A stretch of DNA of 64,000 nucleotides from Sarcocystis neurona. Taxonomy: Eukaryota; Apicomplexa; Conoidasida; Eucoccidiorida; Sarcocystidae. The notes beneath the pieces were generated by a model, which worked only from the letters and a program-made list of their open reading frames with translations, was not told the origin of the DNA and ran no database searches. How positions within the stretch are numbered: the stretch's first letter is position 1; each line of letters starts with the position of its first letter. Below are positions 22,643 through 50,000 of the stretch, one piece after another. The stretch is from positions 171,385 to 235,384 of the forward strand of contig KL647305.1 of the NCBI GenBank assembly GCA_000727475.1, in the 5' to 3' direction. The position numbers and the translations under genes are program-made.

Positions 22643-24882
22643 TCTGGGGAAGCAAACTCCGTGTTGATGCGGAACTTCCTGTGTGTTGGTCGCTTCCTTT
22701 CTGCCGAATGCGAAGCTTCGCCTACTGGAACAGGTCTCCCAATCGTAGGCCTAACACATTGAACACTATGTCTCAATATAGTTGTGTGTATGTGCACACG
22801 TGTAAAGACGAACACACGCATGAGCTGCCTGTACACCACTATATGCGTAGACAATAATACTATTGTCATTCAAGGGTTTGTGCTTCGACGCAGCACTGCA
22901 AATTCTCAGTGCTGAAAATTATGTGTGTGTGAAACCAGCAGACGGTTCCGTTAAGCGGTACCCTTTCTCTGTAGAGCAGCACAGTTGTTGTACAGTTTCT
23001 GACAGGCGCTGATAACGGTTTGCCTCAATTTATGCCCCTCTCTTAACCACGCGTCGTATGTCGTGTTTTTCATCCTTCGTTGTCCCCAATCTCCGCAGTA
23101 GTTTCGCATGATACGGATACTGATGTCTCAACATCAGTATCCATGTCATTTAATTCCCTTATTTCCTCTGTTCATTCCACTTTTCTTTGATTTCCCCTTG
23201 TTTGAAACTCTGGCTTACCCCTTTCAAGTAGATTCTCACATTCGCACTCAAATGTATAACTCAACATAGTTTTACGTATGCTCCACCACAGTGGACGCAG
23301 CACACATCAGCCATCCCATTTGTAGCTGTATGCAGATACACCTCACAGCCCTACACCTTATCCGTCCAATCCTTTTTCTCCTAAGGTGCACGCGTAGCGG
23401 TCTTCGTAACGTGCGCCGCAGCCGTATTTAACATGCTGTACAGCGTGTATGCCGTCCATTACTAGCAGTGAGCAAAGAGAGTACGGTTTGGACTCGGCGT
23501 CCTTGAATCTCGGACGGAACGTTGTCTGCACCCTCTTCCGCTCGAGTGTATTACGCTGAGACTGGAACCTGAAAGTAACTACTTGCCTGGCGCCTCTTAC
23601 CAGATGTACGCGCTACTGCGTTCGAGTGCAGCTGAGTGCAAGGCCTAAGCTGTCTCTCTATTGCTTTGTCTATCGCACCAGTGCTTGTGTGAGGATTTTA
23701 GCCGGTTATATCTGCAGTTGAATACCTGCGTGCAGGTGTGTGCATGCACTCGTGCACACAATTCTACAGGTGCGTCACTGTACCGAAGTCGTCATGAGTG
23801 GAAGAAGTCATCAGCTGAGTATCATGAGCGTGTATGTTTTAAGGCAACTTTTAGTCGATGTGCGTGAAGGAGACGGAAAGCAAGTGGTAACAGTTGTTAC
23901 GTTGCTCGTAACCGTACCGTGATCGTACACGCGTGTTAGTGTACGTGCAGACGACGAAGGCGTGCTTACTACGCACTCTTTGGCAGGGTAATTCAAGTCA
24001 CAGAAAGCCGGTTTTTGTGCTGAAGCTGACAACCACGTTTTCGACGGGCGAAGATTTTAAGGAAGAATGGAATGCTCATGCGCTGTAGTAGCGTGTCGCC
24101 CTTCATCAAACGGTTCAAGTGATATAGCACGCGCGGACCATAGCTGGCGGTCATAATGAATTCAGTTTGTTCAAGAGCGAACCAATGGGGGAGCAGTCGC
24201 AGATGGAGAAAAAAACTCGCAGATACATACCTTCAAACTGGTAACACACGCACTTGACCCATACGGAGTTCCGTCGCGGGTGCCCCCACAACAACTTGTC
24301 TAAACACCTTCACCATGAAAAGCAGAGCTTCAGTGAAACGACTCGTGAAGAGAAAATTCAAAAACTTCCTCCTTTAATCGGTAGTTGCAAATAAAGATGT
24401 CGGGCTTAACCCGCAGTCAAACACATGGAGAGAAATGGGGAATCTACGCAGGAAGTGCAGTGCTATGTAACAAAGATGGAGAGTCTCGATCTCTGTTAAA
24501 CCCTCGAAAAAATCGATACCCCTGCGGCTCAACAATACAGCGTTTGACACAGTTTTTTCAGCCTGGAAAACACTACCATCTGGTTACTGGAGCTGCTAGC
24601 GACTTCAACGGTGAAGTATTATTCTTTGAACCACCACGCCATGGTAGTTGCTTCAAATCCTTACGCACACCGATTGCATCCGTTCAACACCGCCTGTCTG
24701 TCCAGCCGCTAGCCCGCTTTTGGTCACTCCTCTATCCACAAAAGGAGTACGGAAATTCTAGCTGCGCGAGGAAACGTTTACACATGGAGAAAACCGACGT
24801 CCTCACCACAAAGGTGACGCAGGCGCAAAATCCCAGCAGTAAAATGCATTCCACTCCTAGCAAGTCCCACAAGGGCGTCTTT
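22643..24882. other. Repeat-poor DNA without a supported gene
   Basis: Only short frames are present and there are no triplet tracts. The plus-strand frame about 24396-25077 overlaps the minus-strand ORF at 24883 tail to tail. I treat its second half as a shadow of that ORF and see no support for the first half. Confidence 0.4.
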
Positions 24883-25893
24883 TCAGCCTCGGGCTCCAGG
24901 CCGCTTTTTCTTCAACCAGAATTTGAACCACGCGGGCCCGTCGTAAAAAGCCCCTTTCTGCCCGGCGCGCCAGTCTTTCAGACGCGCTTTCTGCTTCCAC
25001 GCTGCCTGCGTAGCAGCGATGGCCTGGCTGACTTTCAGGCGTTGTTCGGCCGCACACAGCCTCAGATAAACACTTGAGGTAGCTTCACCTGCTGGTTTTT
25101 GTGTTTGCGCAATGCTGCTTAAGCCCGATTTGGAAGGGGCGCCTTTTTTTCTGGACATTTCGGCAGCGGAGGACGGCATTCTGTTCGCCTCACGGACAGC
25201 GGAGACCGAACTTGAGGGTGAAGCATTCGAAAAACACCGGATAGTCCATTTTGCAACGCGTTTAGGAAAAGTGTCCTTGTAATAAGTAAGACCATGTGTT
25301 AAATCTTCCTCTCCTATATAGCGTCGTCGAAGTGGAACAGAGCAGACATTTCTGCACTCCAGCAAGGCTCCACTCAACACTTCTCCAGGAAATGAATCCG
25401 AGTAACCTCTCGTGTGACAGCTCACGGGAGCTCCTTGGTCTACCCATCGGGGGACTGGTAGACGCCTAGTACGCTGCCCGCTAAAGACTTGCTGCGCGAT
25501 GGTCTCCTTTCCTGTACTTATCATAGAAGTGCGAACGTACAATTGTGGACTTTCCAGCGCAAGAGCTCCACCCGTCGGGAAGGGAGAGCGGCATCTCACT
25601 TTTGCCGCAGTCCAAAAAATAGACTTTCTACGACCCTTTTTTGACGCGAAGGAAGAACCGGTGTCCCCTTCGTCCCGGTGGATTTGTATGCGTTGTGCGT
25701 TCCGCACGGTGCATTGCGGGCACACTTTGGTTCTTTTCTGTTCAGGAGAGTATACAAAATTCCCTCCTTGTGTCTGGTAAAGGACGCTTGGACGTGGATT
25801 TATGTGCGACATTAACCGGTAGCGCCCTTTCTCACTGTGCAGAACGGACGGAAGCATACAATCAGAGAAGACACTAGTCCTTAGCGAATGCAT
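24883..25893 (-). CDS. Hypothetical basic protein, 336 residues
   Basis: This is the longest unexplained frame of the repeat-poor segment, starting at an ATG at 25893 and ending in TGA. The protein is basic, with a CPQC pair near residue 60, an Arg/Lys-rich middle, a Ser/Ala linker, and a carboxy-terminal helix-like stretch (AAEQRLKVSQAIAATQAAW) followed by an aromatic basic end (GPAWFKFWLKKK). This could suit an RNA-binding or organelle ribosomal protein, but I recognise no family. The ATG may not be the true start: a good acceptor (CCTTTACCAG) lies inside the frame near 25785, so an upstream exon such as the frame at 26264-26695 could be spliced to it. I see no homopolymer runs. Confidence 0.45.
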   Translation of the reverse strand: MHSLRTSVFSDCMLPSVLHSEKGRYRLMSHINPRPSVLYQTQGGNFVYSPEQKRTKVCPQCTVRNAQRIQIHRDEGDTGSSFASKKGRRKSIFWTAAKVRCRSPFPTGGALALESPQLYVRTSMISTGKETIAQQVFSGQRTRRLPVPRWVDQGAPVSCHTRGYSDSFPGEVLSGALLECRNVCSVPLRRRYIGEEDLTHGLTYYKDTFPKRVAKWTIRCFSNASPSSSVSAVREANRMPSSAAEMSRKKGAPSKSGLSSIAQTQKPAGEATSSVYLRLCAAEQRLKVSQAIAATQAAWKQKARLKDWRAGQKGAFYDGPAWFKFWLKKKRPGARG

Positions 25894-26263
25894 CACGATG
25901 AGGCGGCTGAAATGGGACCGTTATGAAATCCACCGGCTACCCTTATACGAAAAATTGGTTTTCGATCGGTCGAGCACGCATGTGGATATGTATGCACAAC
26001 ACATCCGTGTGAATTATAGAGTATAGTACCGACACACTTGGTGTACAGCAATAGTTGTGGACGTAGCAGGCTGAGTAGTGTAAACAGCCTTTTACAAAAA
26101 TGGTTCATTCCCCTGAGGCGTCTGAACACAGTGCTGGCCAAGGTGGCAATGAGTATCGTCCGCACTAGAGGGGAGAAAGCAGTAAACGTCTTCCTACCAC
26201 AAAAATCTCCTACGTGTGGTACCGTGTGGGAAACTGGATAGAACTGTACACATTCGAGAATCG

Positions 26264-26695
26264 CTAGTCAGCATGCCTGGTGCACCAGCCCCTGTCCGAC
26301 GCAGGGTGTAGAGCACGAAGTCGGGTGTCTTCGATCCCCGCGAAGTACACCGTTGCCTTTGGTTGTGGATCAAAGCAAACGGTAACAACAATAAAGGACT
26401 TGTGGTGCGAGCGGGGAGAAACGAGCTCGCGAATTTTTACTTCTGCATGCATGGAGAACAACTGCTGGAACCGGGGCAGCCGCACTCCTGGCGCGGATGC
26501 CTTGTTGTACGCGGACGAAGAGAAAAATGAGGAAAGCTTCAGTCCTGCAGAAACGGGTTCCAGTGAAGTTATGGGGATCAGCCACACGTTCGATGAAAGT
26601 GAACGGCAAGGTCTTGCAAGGACCAGAAGCAGGAAATCATGCCTGCTGTGTAGTTTTGCATAGTGGAGACACCTGAAGACGGACCACGACGACAT
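26264..26695 (-). CDS. Short hypothetical ORF; possible 5' exon of the ORF at 24883-25893
   Basis: A 143-codon ATG frame has an amino end (MSSWSVFRCLHYAKLHS...) rich in Arg, Ser, Leu and His and poor in acidic residues, as in mitochondrial presequences. It lies on the same strand 370 bases upstream of the hypothetical basic protein. I could not fix a donor that joins the two in frame. It may equally be a chance ORF. Confidence 0.28.
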   Translation of the reverse strand: MSSWSVFRCLHYAKLHSRHDFLLLVLARPCRSLSSNVWLIPITSLEPVSAGLKLSSFFSSSAYNKASAPGVRLPRFQQLFSMHAEVKIRELVSPRSHHKSFIVVTVCFDPQPKATVYFAGIEDTRLRALHPASDRGWCTRHAD

Positions 26696-26789
26696 GCCAC
26701 ATGGTAGGAACCGCTTTGCGAGGAACTCCGCTTTTTAATTTACAGTGGCTTACATTACACGTGGAATTTCGCGCGTATTTGTGTGTCTA

Positions 26790-27125
26790 TACACGTGTAT
26801 GTATATGTGTGTGTATGTATGTGTCTGTGCTCGATACCACTATGTCGGAAGAAAGGTATGCAGTCTGTCAGTTCATTGTTTCAAGCTGTGTCAGCTTCAT
26901 TCGTACTGCAGAGTGTCGCATGTACTCCGCCTTTGGATCTACAGTATGACACATTACAGTTGAGAAACTGCGTGCGTTTTTGTGTATATATATATATGTA
27001 CGTGTCTCCCTACATGGGTGTGCAGTGCCTGCTTCCTGTTCCATTCTGCAGAAAGGAAGGTACACACTCTGTCAGGTGGTTGTTTCAGCCCGTGTGAGCT
27101 TCACCCGTACTGGAGGGTGTCATCT
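26790..27125. repeat. Diverged tandem duplication, about 205-bp period
   Basis: The segment beginning GAAAGGTATGCAGTCTGTCAG at about 26851 recurs at about 27055 as GAAGGTACACACTCTGTCAG. Similarity continues for about 75 bases, including GTGTCAGCTTCATTCGTACT against GTGAGCTTCACCCGTACT. Both copies follow TG/TA-rich DNA. The region is non-coding as far as I can see. Confidence 0.7.
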
Positions 27126-28039
27126 ATGTCGCGGTGAATGCCGTGGAATCACCTCATCACACAGCCTTTCTTATCTTACCCAATTTCAACAGTGGGTTTT
27201 TGGACAACGTTAAGATACACAAACCGGCGCACATTGTTCGTGTGCAGTATTACATTACAAAGAGAAGTGGCGACGGGTCCCCTCGACGGATATCACTTCG
27301 TGCACGCAGTTCATTTTTGACATATTGCACTTTCAGGGAATACAGAAGCTGCAGGTGTCTCGTCGATGAAGTAAACGTTTTGTCAGTTTGCAGTCGTCTT
27401 CAGGAGAATGCACTTGTTTTCCCCCGTAGAACAAACCCCTGCATTCAATTAGTCAGAACTTAGAAAATGTGCTTGGCAGTACAACTTGAGTCTCTGCGCT
27501 TAGAGTTGTGTATTTCAGTGGGACACAGGGTACGCGCATCAACACTGTCCGATTGCAGCAGTCCACGCTGCTGCACGGATATGAACAGTCGCCTCGTACC
27601 TGTACACGTCCATTGGTCACCCGTGTATTTCTCTGCAGTATATTCTCTTACTTCCACTCGAACGACAGCAGGAAATGCAATATATACTTTTTTGAAGTGA
27701 CATGGCCTGACGTGGGGTGTAAGCAACTGGCAGGCAGGACACTGCGTTTCGCAGCGCTGGTGTGGTCGGAAAATTTACTGTGGGGCGCCCCAGTTGGTCT
27801 GCTGGTGATAGTTTGTACCGTAGAATGGACGGAAGAAGTGCATTACGTGACGCTGCACGAATACCAGTTCACGTTGGTACGAACTTAGACCATATGGATG
27901 AGGAAGAAAGGAAGCGGGGTAGCCGTGGGACAACTGTGTCAGCTACAAAAACTAAAAAAGTATCACCGAAAGTTGGCACAACCAGAACGACGAACTGTGA
28001 ATCATCTCACCATCGAAGCGGTGTACTTGACTCCTGCGG

Positions 28040-28275
28040 CTCAGACCACACGTGCGCAAGGGGACCACGAGTACGTACTGACCTACGTGTTCCTCCTTTG
28101 GTATTCAACTGCATTCGATGATGTACGTAGTGTGCTTGCCAATGTATTGGATCCTGTAGTCAGACCACATACGCGCAAGTGGACCACGAGTACCTACTGT
28201 TGTACGTGCTCTCAGTATTCAGCGGCAGTAGATAACGTATGTAGTCGCTGGGGCCCACTGTGTATAAAGTGGTCG
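28040..28275. repeat. Diverged tandem duplication, about 119-bp period
   Basis: CAGACCACACGTGCGCAAGG near 28042 recurs near 28161 as CAGACCACATACGCGCAAGT. Similarity runs through GACCACGAGTAC and TATTCA...GATAACGTATGTAG. A plus-strand frame spans both copies but is not otherwise supported. Confidence 0.7.
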
Positions 28276-28281
28276 GCGTAG

Positions 28282-31200
28282 TGCTGCTGCACATGTTGCT
28301 GAGACTTGCCACCACCTTCCGTGTAGCCTCGGGCGCGTAGCAGTGTGCCGCTGTGAGCGAGTATTGCTATACGGCAAGTTCACAGGTCTCATAAATCTCT
28401 CCTTCACTCCACCTGGCCTATCAGCAGTCAAGAATTATTTGACGCCACAGTGTCTACCTTCCTCATTCTGGCGCTGGTGAGGCTTGCAGTGTTCCAGTGA
28501 GAAGCCTGCCGCAGGTCGGTGTGCGTGTGTCTCCCTGATAGGGTTGTTATGAACTGGTGGTCCAGTTCCGGTTTGCCTAATACGCTCACCCTCATGCTGC
28601 ACGCACACTGTAGGTAGGTCGTGCAGTGCACCGAGGTACCGTAAAACTGCGTCGGACTTCGACATTAGACGCTTCACGTAACAAGGTCGATACCGGTTGG
28701 CCTTCCTTCGGAACTGTTACAACGTGTCGATAAATATTTTCCACTGAGCACCAAGACGTAATCTGCCTTGCCGGCTGCTAAATTCGTAGCCTCTTCCAGT
28801 TAGACAGCGTGGTGCATTGGACGCGTGAGAAGGTTCTGTCACGTGGCGCTTTTCCTGAAAAAGCGCAACACTTACCCTGTGGTAAGGTCCTTCACTTGCT
28901 TGTTGCACTGCTGGAACAGTACCTGGCAACTGCAGTTGTTATGTGGGTCGCCGGATTTAAATGCGCAGCAGCACCCGATGCCACTACGCAGGAGACAACC
29001 AAGTGCCGCACATTGAAGAAAGGAGGCGACTAAACCGGAGTCAGTATCTTGAAACGTTGCACTGTAGGCTTCGGTATTCTAGAACTGGACTGCGGCACAG
29101 TGAAGGTCTGAAGCAACACAGTTGGGATCATCAGATGAGCTGAGAGACCTCTGTGTAGTGCATTGAAGAAGACAATTGTAGGCGTAGCTTCACACCTAAA
29201 TTCACACCACGTTGATATATGAAAAGGCAATAGGCAACGCCGATTAGGTGAAGTCCGCTGCTCCGGTAGCAGGTGGGTGGTGATCTGACGCGGAGATTTG
29301 AGCAGTCACTTGGGGTACTTCTGATATGGAAGGAAAACGGAAACAGCGTTGAGAAGTGGAAGAATGAGCTGAGCTACGCACGTCTTTCCGCACGCGCATT
29401 TCGTGGAAACTTGAACAATCATATGTAACCCAGAAATGTGCTTCCCAACCCTTCTGTAAGGTACAGGAATCAACAGATTGTAAATCATCGCCAGATGGGT
29501 TACACCGAATGTTGCCACTATCTATACTGAAAACGTTTGAGAGAGATTCTGTAGCCGAAGCACCCCCGCCTGAAGGCCTCACACGTGGTGCTAGATAACT
29601 ATACCGCGTAGGTCTTGCGTGCGCATGCATAACGTACGAGTCCCGCAAGGATCGTCCAACAAGAGAGAGCACTGCTCTAGTCAGTGAAAGCGTAAGGTTC
29701 GCCAGCGAGTTGAGAGCAGAAGAAAATTTTGCGGGTCTCGTGAAGACAGACCGCTGGCAGATTCAGCGGAAAACCAGCCGCGTCAAACGTTTCAGAGTAT
29801 ATCCTTGCAACTGCACCACCGGGTAATCTTCGCAGAGTAATAGAACGTGCTCACACATTTCCACTTCTTGATATGGTAAACGTCAGGGTTTATTATCATG
29901 AACACCCACTTCACAGAAGCCGAAAGATGGCTTCTGTTCAAAACATGATGCCACGGAGAGCACGACGCGTGTTTCCAAGATAGTGCAGCTAGCATCTTAC
30001 GATGCGCGTATGCTACTCCAAGCGTGCCGCTGACCCCTTTTGGAGAACAGCAGATCTTTGCCGTGAGTGTCATCAACAATCCCCCTTCCCTCTCTATCAA
30101 ACATCCAAGGAGCACACCTTCTGCACCCAGTCGTGCCTTACTACACAGATTACCGGGAAATGTTGTTTGTTGCCGGTCCAGTGCTGTTTCAGCTCGTCAC
30201 GCACGTATGTGTGACAATGAGCGCGTTTTTATAACCAATGGTAGAGTACGTGGTGAATCTTCTCGTCACGTACTTGGCCTGCTTTGTGTACGCACATGCG
30301 GGCTGTACACAATACTACGAAAAATATGTATCCTCTTAGTGAGCGCAGCGAGGGTATAAATGAAGAGACGCCGGGCTGGGCAAGGCTTCTGCAAAAAGTC
30401 GACAAATTTTGAGGCCCCCGTCGGAGAAACAGTGCTATGCTCTTGCCACGTAGTTTTTAGGAAGTTGATACGTGCTAGAAGACTTTTCACCACACCTACA
30501 CCACTTGTGACACCACGGCAGGCATCCACCCAAACTTCTACTTAGTAATACGCCCTTCAGACGCAAGAAGGCAGTCTGACCAGCAGGAACCGGCTGCACG
30601 TTGGGGAAAAAGAGAGCAGCCGTTTTCTTGTCTTCCTGCAAAGTCTAATCCCAGCCAACGCACACCATATATACATGTATATCCACGTGAACACCAGAAG
30701 TAGACCTTCCATACGCGGCAGGCGATCTACGTGCCGGCGATTATTTGAAAAGCATGAAGGATATGCACAACATCCCCATAACTACGCAGAATTCCTTCTG
30801 GAGGATCAGTTCCTGTTCCCGTGGATGGAGACACACATGACTCCCTGTAGGTGAAGCCGGAGAGACCGCGCGGTAACTACCCGGGGGCATGAGAAGACCG
30901 GATAAAATGGTCGTGCTACGCCTGCCAGTTGTAAACGGACGGTGAACGTGGTTTAGCAGTGTCCCGTGCATTTTGTTATACGCCATCGCCCTTCGGATGT
31001 ATTATATACATACGTAGTGCAGATGACACACACGCAGATATTCGTCCGTATACAGCAGCGTGTAAAACGTGGACGCACCAATATGGACAGAGGAGACAAG
31101 ACAGAAGCTGTGGCCAAAATTTTGCGAGGAGCTGCCGTGACGGCGTGCCTACTGCCGACTCCCCTCCAAAAGCGTCATTCATCGGCAACACTGCACGTCA

Positions 31201-31347
31201 AACGGCTCGACTGCCGAGAAGCGCATACAGATACCTGTGCAGTTCTATGTGTGCACACATGTGCGAATGCATATATACATATATATACATATATATATGT
31301 GCATGTATGTAGGTAAATAGCGTATCAAGGGAAAGGCGGACCCGCGT
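28282..31347. other. Repeat-poor DNA between the duplications and the MYST gene
   Basis: I see no recognisable gene, triplet tract or structural RNA here. A short TA microsatellite lies at about 31270-31300, just downstream of the MYST stop codon, so the MYST 3' untranslated region should occupy the last few hundred bases. Confidence 0.4.
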
Positions 31348-47058
<15,711 letters not shown>

Positions 47059-50000
47059 GTTTCCCCTGCTCCTGCTGCTCTTTCTTCTGTTGTCCTCCCT
47101 TCTACGCCCAGTCGCGCCCAGGGCTGGTGGGATGTCGCTTCTTTTGATACTGATGCGGCTGCTTTTCTTCTTCTTCTTCTTGACAGTGCACAGCAGCTGC
47201 GCGATGGCTCATGCAAAACCGAAGAAAACACAGCCGCGACGACTCTCTTCTGCATGCACGCATACGTACATCTATACACTGCAGAGGACACACCCGTGCA
47301 AAGGGAGGACACTCACTTCAACTGCATACGAACGTGTATACCTAAAACCTTCCTGCAGAAATGCAAGCGCGTATCACCAACAGAGGGGCATGCTTCTTTG
47401 ACCGTCTCCCTCTCTTCCTCTCTCTACGTATGCCTACGCAAAAACCTGCTTGTACGTACCCCTAGAATATATTACATGGACTGATACATATATATATATA
47501 TGTATTTTTCCCTGTTAATCTCTGTCTGTCTGTCTCTTTCTCTGTCTCTCTACAAATATATTATATAGCCGTCTCTGCATCCATCTGCAGCACAAAGACA
47601 CACAAATACAGACATATATATACACGTATATTTTTCCCTCTTTCTATCTGTCTTCTTCGCCTTGTCTATCTCTCTACACGTCTATACTAGACGTCTTTGC
47701 AGTCGTCCGTTTGACAGTCGAAAGACACACAAGCTCTAGCCTTGTGCGTCACTACGGCTACGCAGGGAGATACACCAGCCAGCTGCCGTCGTACGTTGAC
47801 TGCGGCGGTGGCGGCGGGAAAATCCACGTGCTGCGTCCAGACGTTTTCCTTTCTCTTCCTTCTCTGCGAAGGGTGCGCCTGCCCTAAGCGATTCGCTACT
47901 TTCTCTTCAGCTGTAGTGCACAAGGAAATATTGTGTCTCCTATTAGAGCAGCTGCTTCCCCCCGGCGCCACCTGCTGCTTCCGCCTTCGCTCCACACTCC
48001 GTTCTGCGGCTGCTGCTGCTGCTTCTGCTCCTTCGAACGCGCGTCCGCGTCCTCCCCGAGATAAGAAAGCGAGAGAAAGTCTTCGGGCTGCTCACGGCAC
48101 TTGCCCTGCTCAACTTCTCACCTACTGCTCCGAGAGAAACGCTGTTATCTATTCCCTGCCACCGCTGCTGCTCCTGCTGCTATTCGCCACTGATGCTCCT
48201 GCTGCTGTTCGCCACTGCTGCTGCTGCTGCGCTTCGCTGGTGCTGCTCCTGCTCTTCACCACTGCTGCTGCTGCTGCGCTTCGCTGGTGCTGCTCCTGCT
48301 CTTCACCACTGCTGCTGCTGCTACTCACAGGCACTGCTGCTATTCACTGCCGCTGCTGCTGCTGCTGCTCACAGGTACTGCTGCTGCTGCTGTTTACCAC
48401 TGCTGCTGCTGCGGTTCCCCAACGCTGCTGGTAGAAGCGTCTCCCGCTCCGTCGTCCCCTGCTGCTGTCAGTGTTTTCCTCGAAGCGCGCGAAGCACCGC
48501 TGCCGTCGCGAACCCCGTTCAAATAATTTCCCTTTTCCTCGAATTTCGACAGAACGCGGCGAAGAAAACTACTTCTTGAAGAATTTCTGGGCCGAGGCTT
48601 GCATGCAAAGTTCTGCCGCTGCTGTACAGAGGAAGAAAGGCCGCGCTCTGGCCCGCGCACGCCGGGCGCTGCGAGCACCGGTGCTGCTGTCTCCGTCAGA
48701 AGCAGGAATGCCGTTGCTCTGCCCCGACAGGCCGGGACGGCGACAGGGCAACACAGAAGGAAAGAGAAGAAGAAGAAGGAAAGAAAAGTAAAAACGAAGA
48801 GGAGACGAAATTCGAATAGAAATGCAGCGCACTTCGCGTTTTGCTCTTGTGCGGCAGCAGCAAACGCAGCAGCTACAGCCGACGCTGCACCGCCGTCTGC
48901 GTAGCTGCTGTCACACAGGCGTGCGCCTGCCGCGTTTCAGCACAGGCGAAACGTCCTCTGGCGAGTATCTATATACGAAGCAATGTACATGCACGGAAAA
49001 GTACATATACACATATGTGTATATATATTCCCATGGGTGAAAGACAGAGGTAGGGACAGCATGTACTTACGTTTATATATATACACACGTGAGGGGTAGA
49101 GCGATATGCATACACAAAGAAAGAGAGACAGAGAGAGAGGATGACGAAGTAAAGGAAGAGAAACACCACGTCGCCGCGTGATAGGAACAGGGAGCGGCAG
49201 GACAAATACTCGGCGAGATGTATATACGCAGGTGTCTGTACACAGAGAGACGACGAATAATTAGAAAGAGTGAGAAGCGGTTCTCTCTGGGAGGGCGTGG
49301 AGTCCGCAGGGAAAATTTTCTTCCGAAGGACAAGTCGCGGAAAGAAAGGTAGTGGAGAGGCGGAAAACGAAAGCAGGGACGGGTGGACAGAGAGAGACGA
49401 AGGGACGAAACAGAAAAGAGAAGAGACTGGAGAAGCAGAGAGGAACATACGTGAGACGGGTGAAGATAGAAAAAGAGGAGACCGTCCTGCAGAGTGCAGG
49501 AGAACGTGTAGACGAGCTCCTTTTGAGAAGCAAGAGTGCGTCGACCTCTTCCACGCACGAAGAAGGAGAGAAAAAGAAGAAGAGGACGACGAAAAGAAAA
49601 GGAAAAAAGAGACAAGTGCTCCCTACCTCAGTTTGTGAGGCTACTACGCTGCAGTGCAGTCACCACAAGAAGGTCGGAAAACAGCGGCCTCCCTTTCTTT
49701 CTGCGTCATGTACGTAGAAAACACGTATACATAATCCACAAAGGAAAAGATCCCTGACATACGTAGCTTCAGTAGAAGTTTTCACGCGCCTCTTGGGGTA
49801 TCATGCGTGTGTGGGTGTGAGCGTGGATGTGCATGCGTATGGAACTCTAGGCAGATATAAATGTACACATTCTATTTGCGCGTGTAGGTGTATCTATGTG
49901 GACTTCGCGCGCAGTAAGGAACGCAAGGCTGGGAACTTTTCTGGATTTGCAGGGAAGTCGCACGCGAAGTGCAGCAGGATACCTGTCTGGAGCAGGATAA

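Noticed and set aside
24396..25077. Plus-strand 226-codon frame overlapping the minus-strand hypothetical protein
   Set aside because: Its second half is antisense to the more protein-like minus-strand frame, and its first half has no motif.
49270..49638. Glu/Arg/Lys-rich plus-strand frame
   Set aside because: It is a purine-rich stretch with the mirror-image pyrimidine frames open on the other strand. No motif or splice signal decides between strand or coding status.
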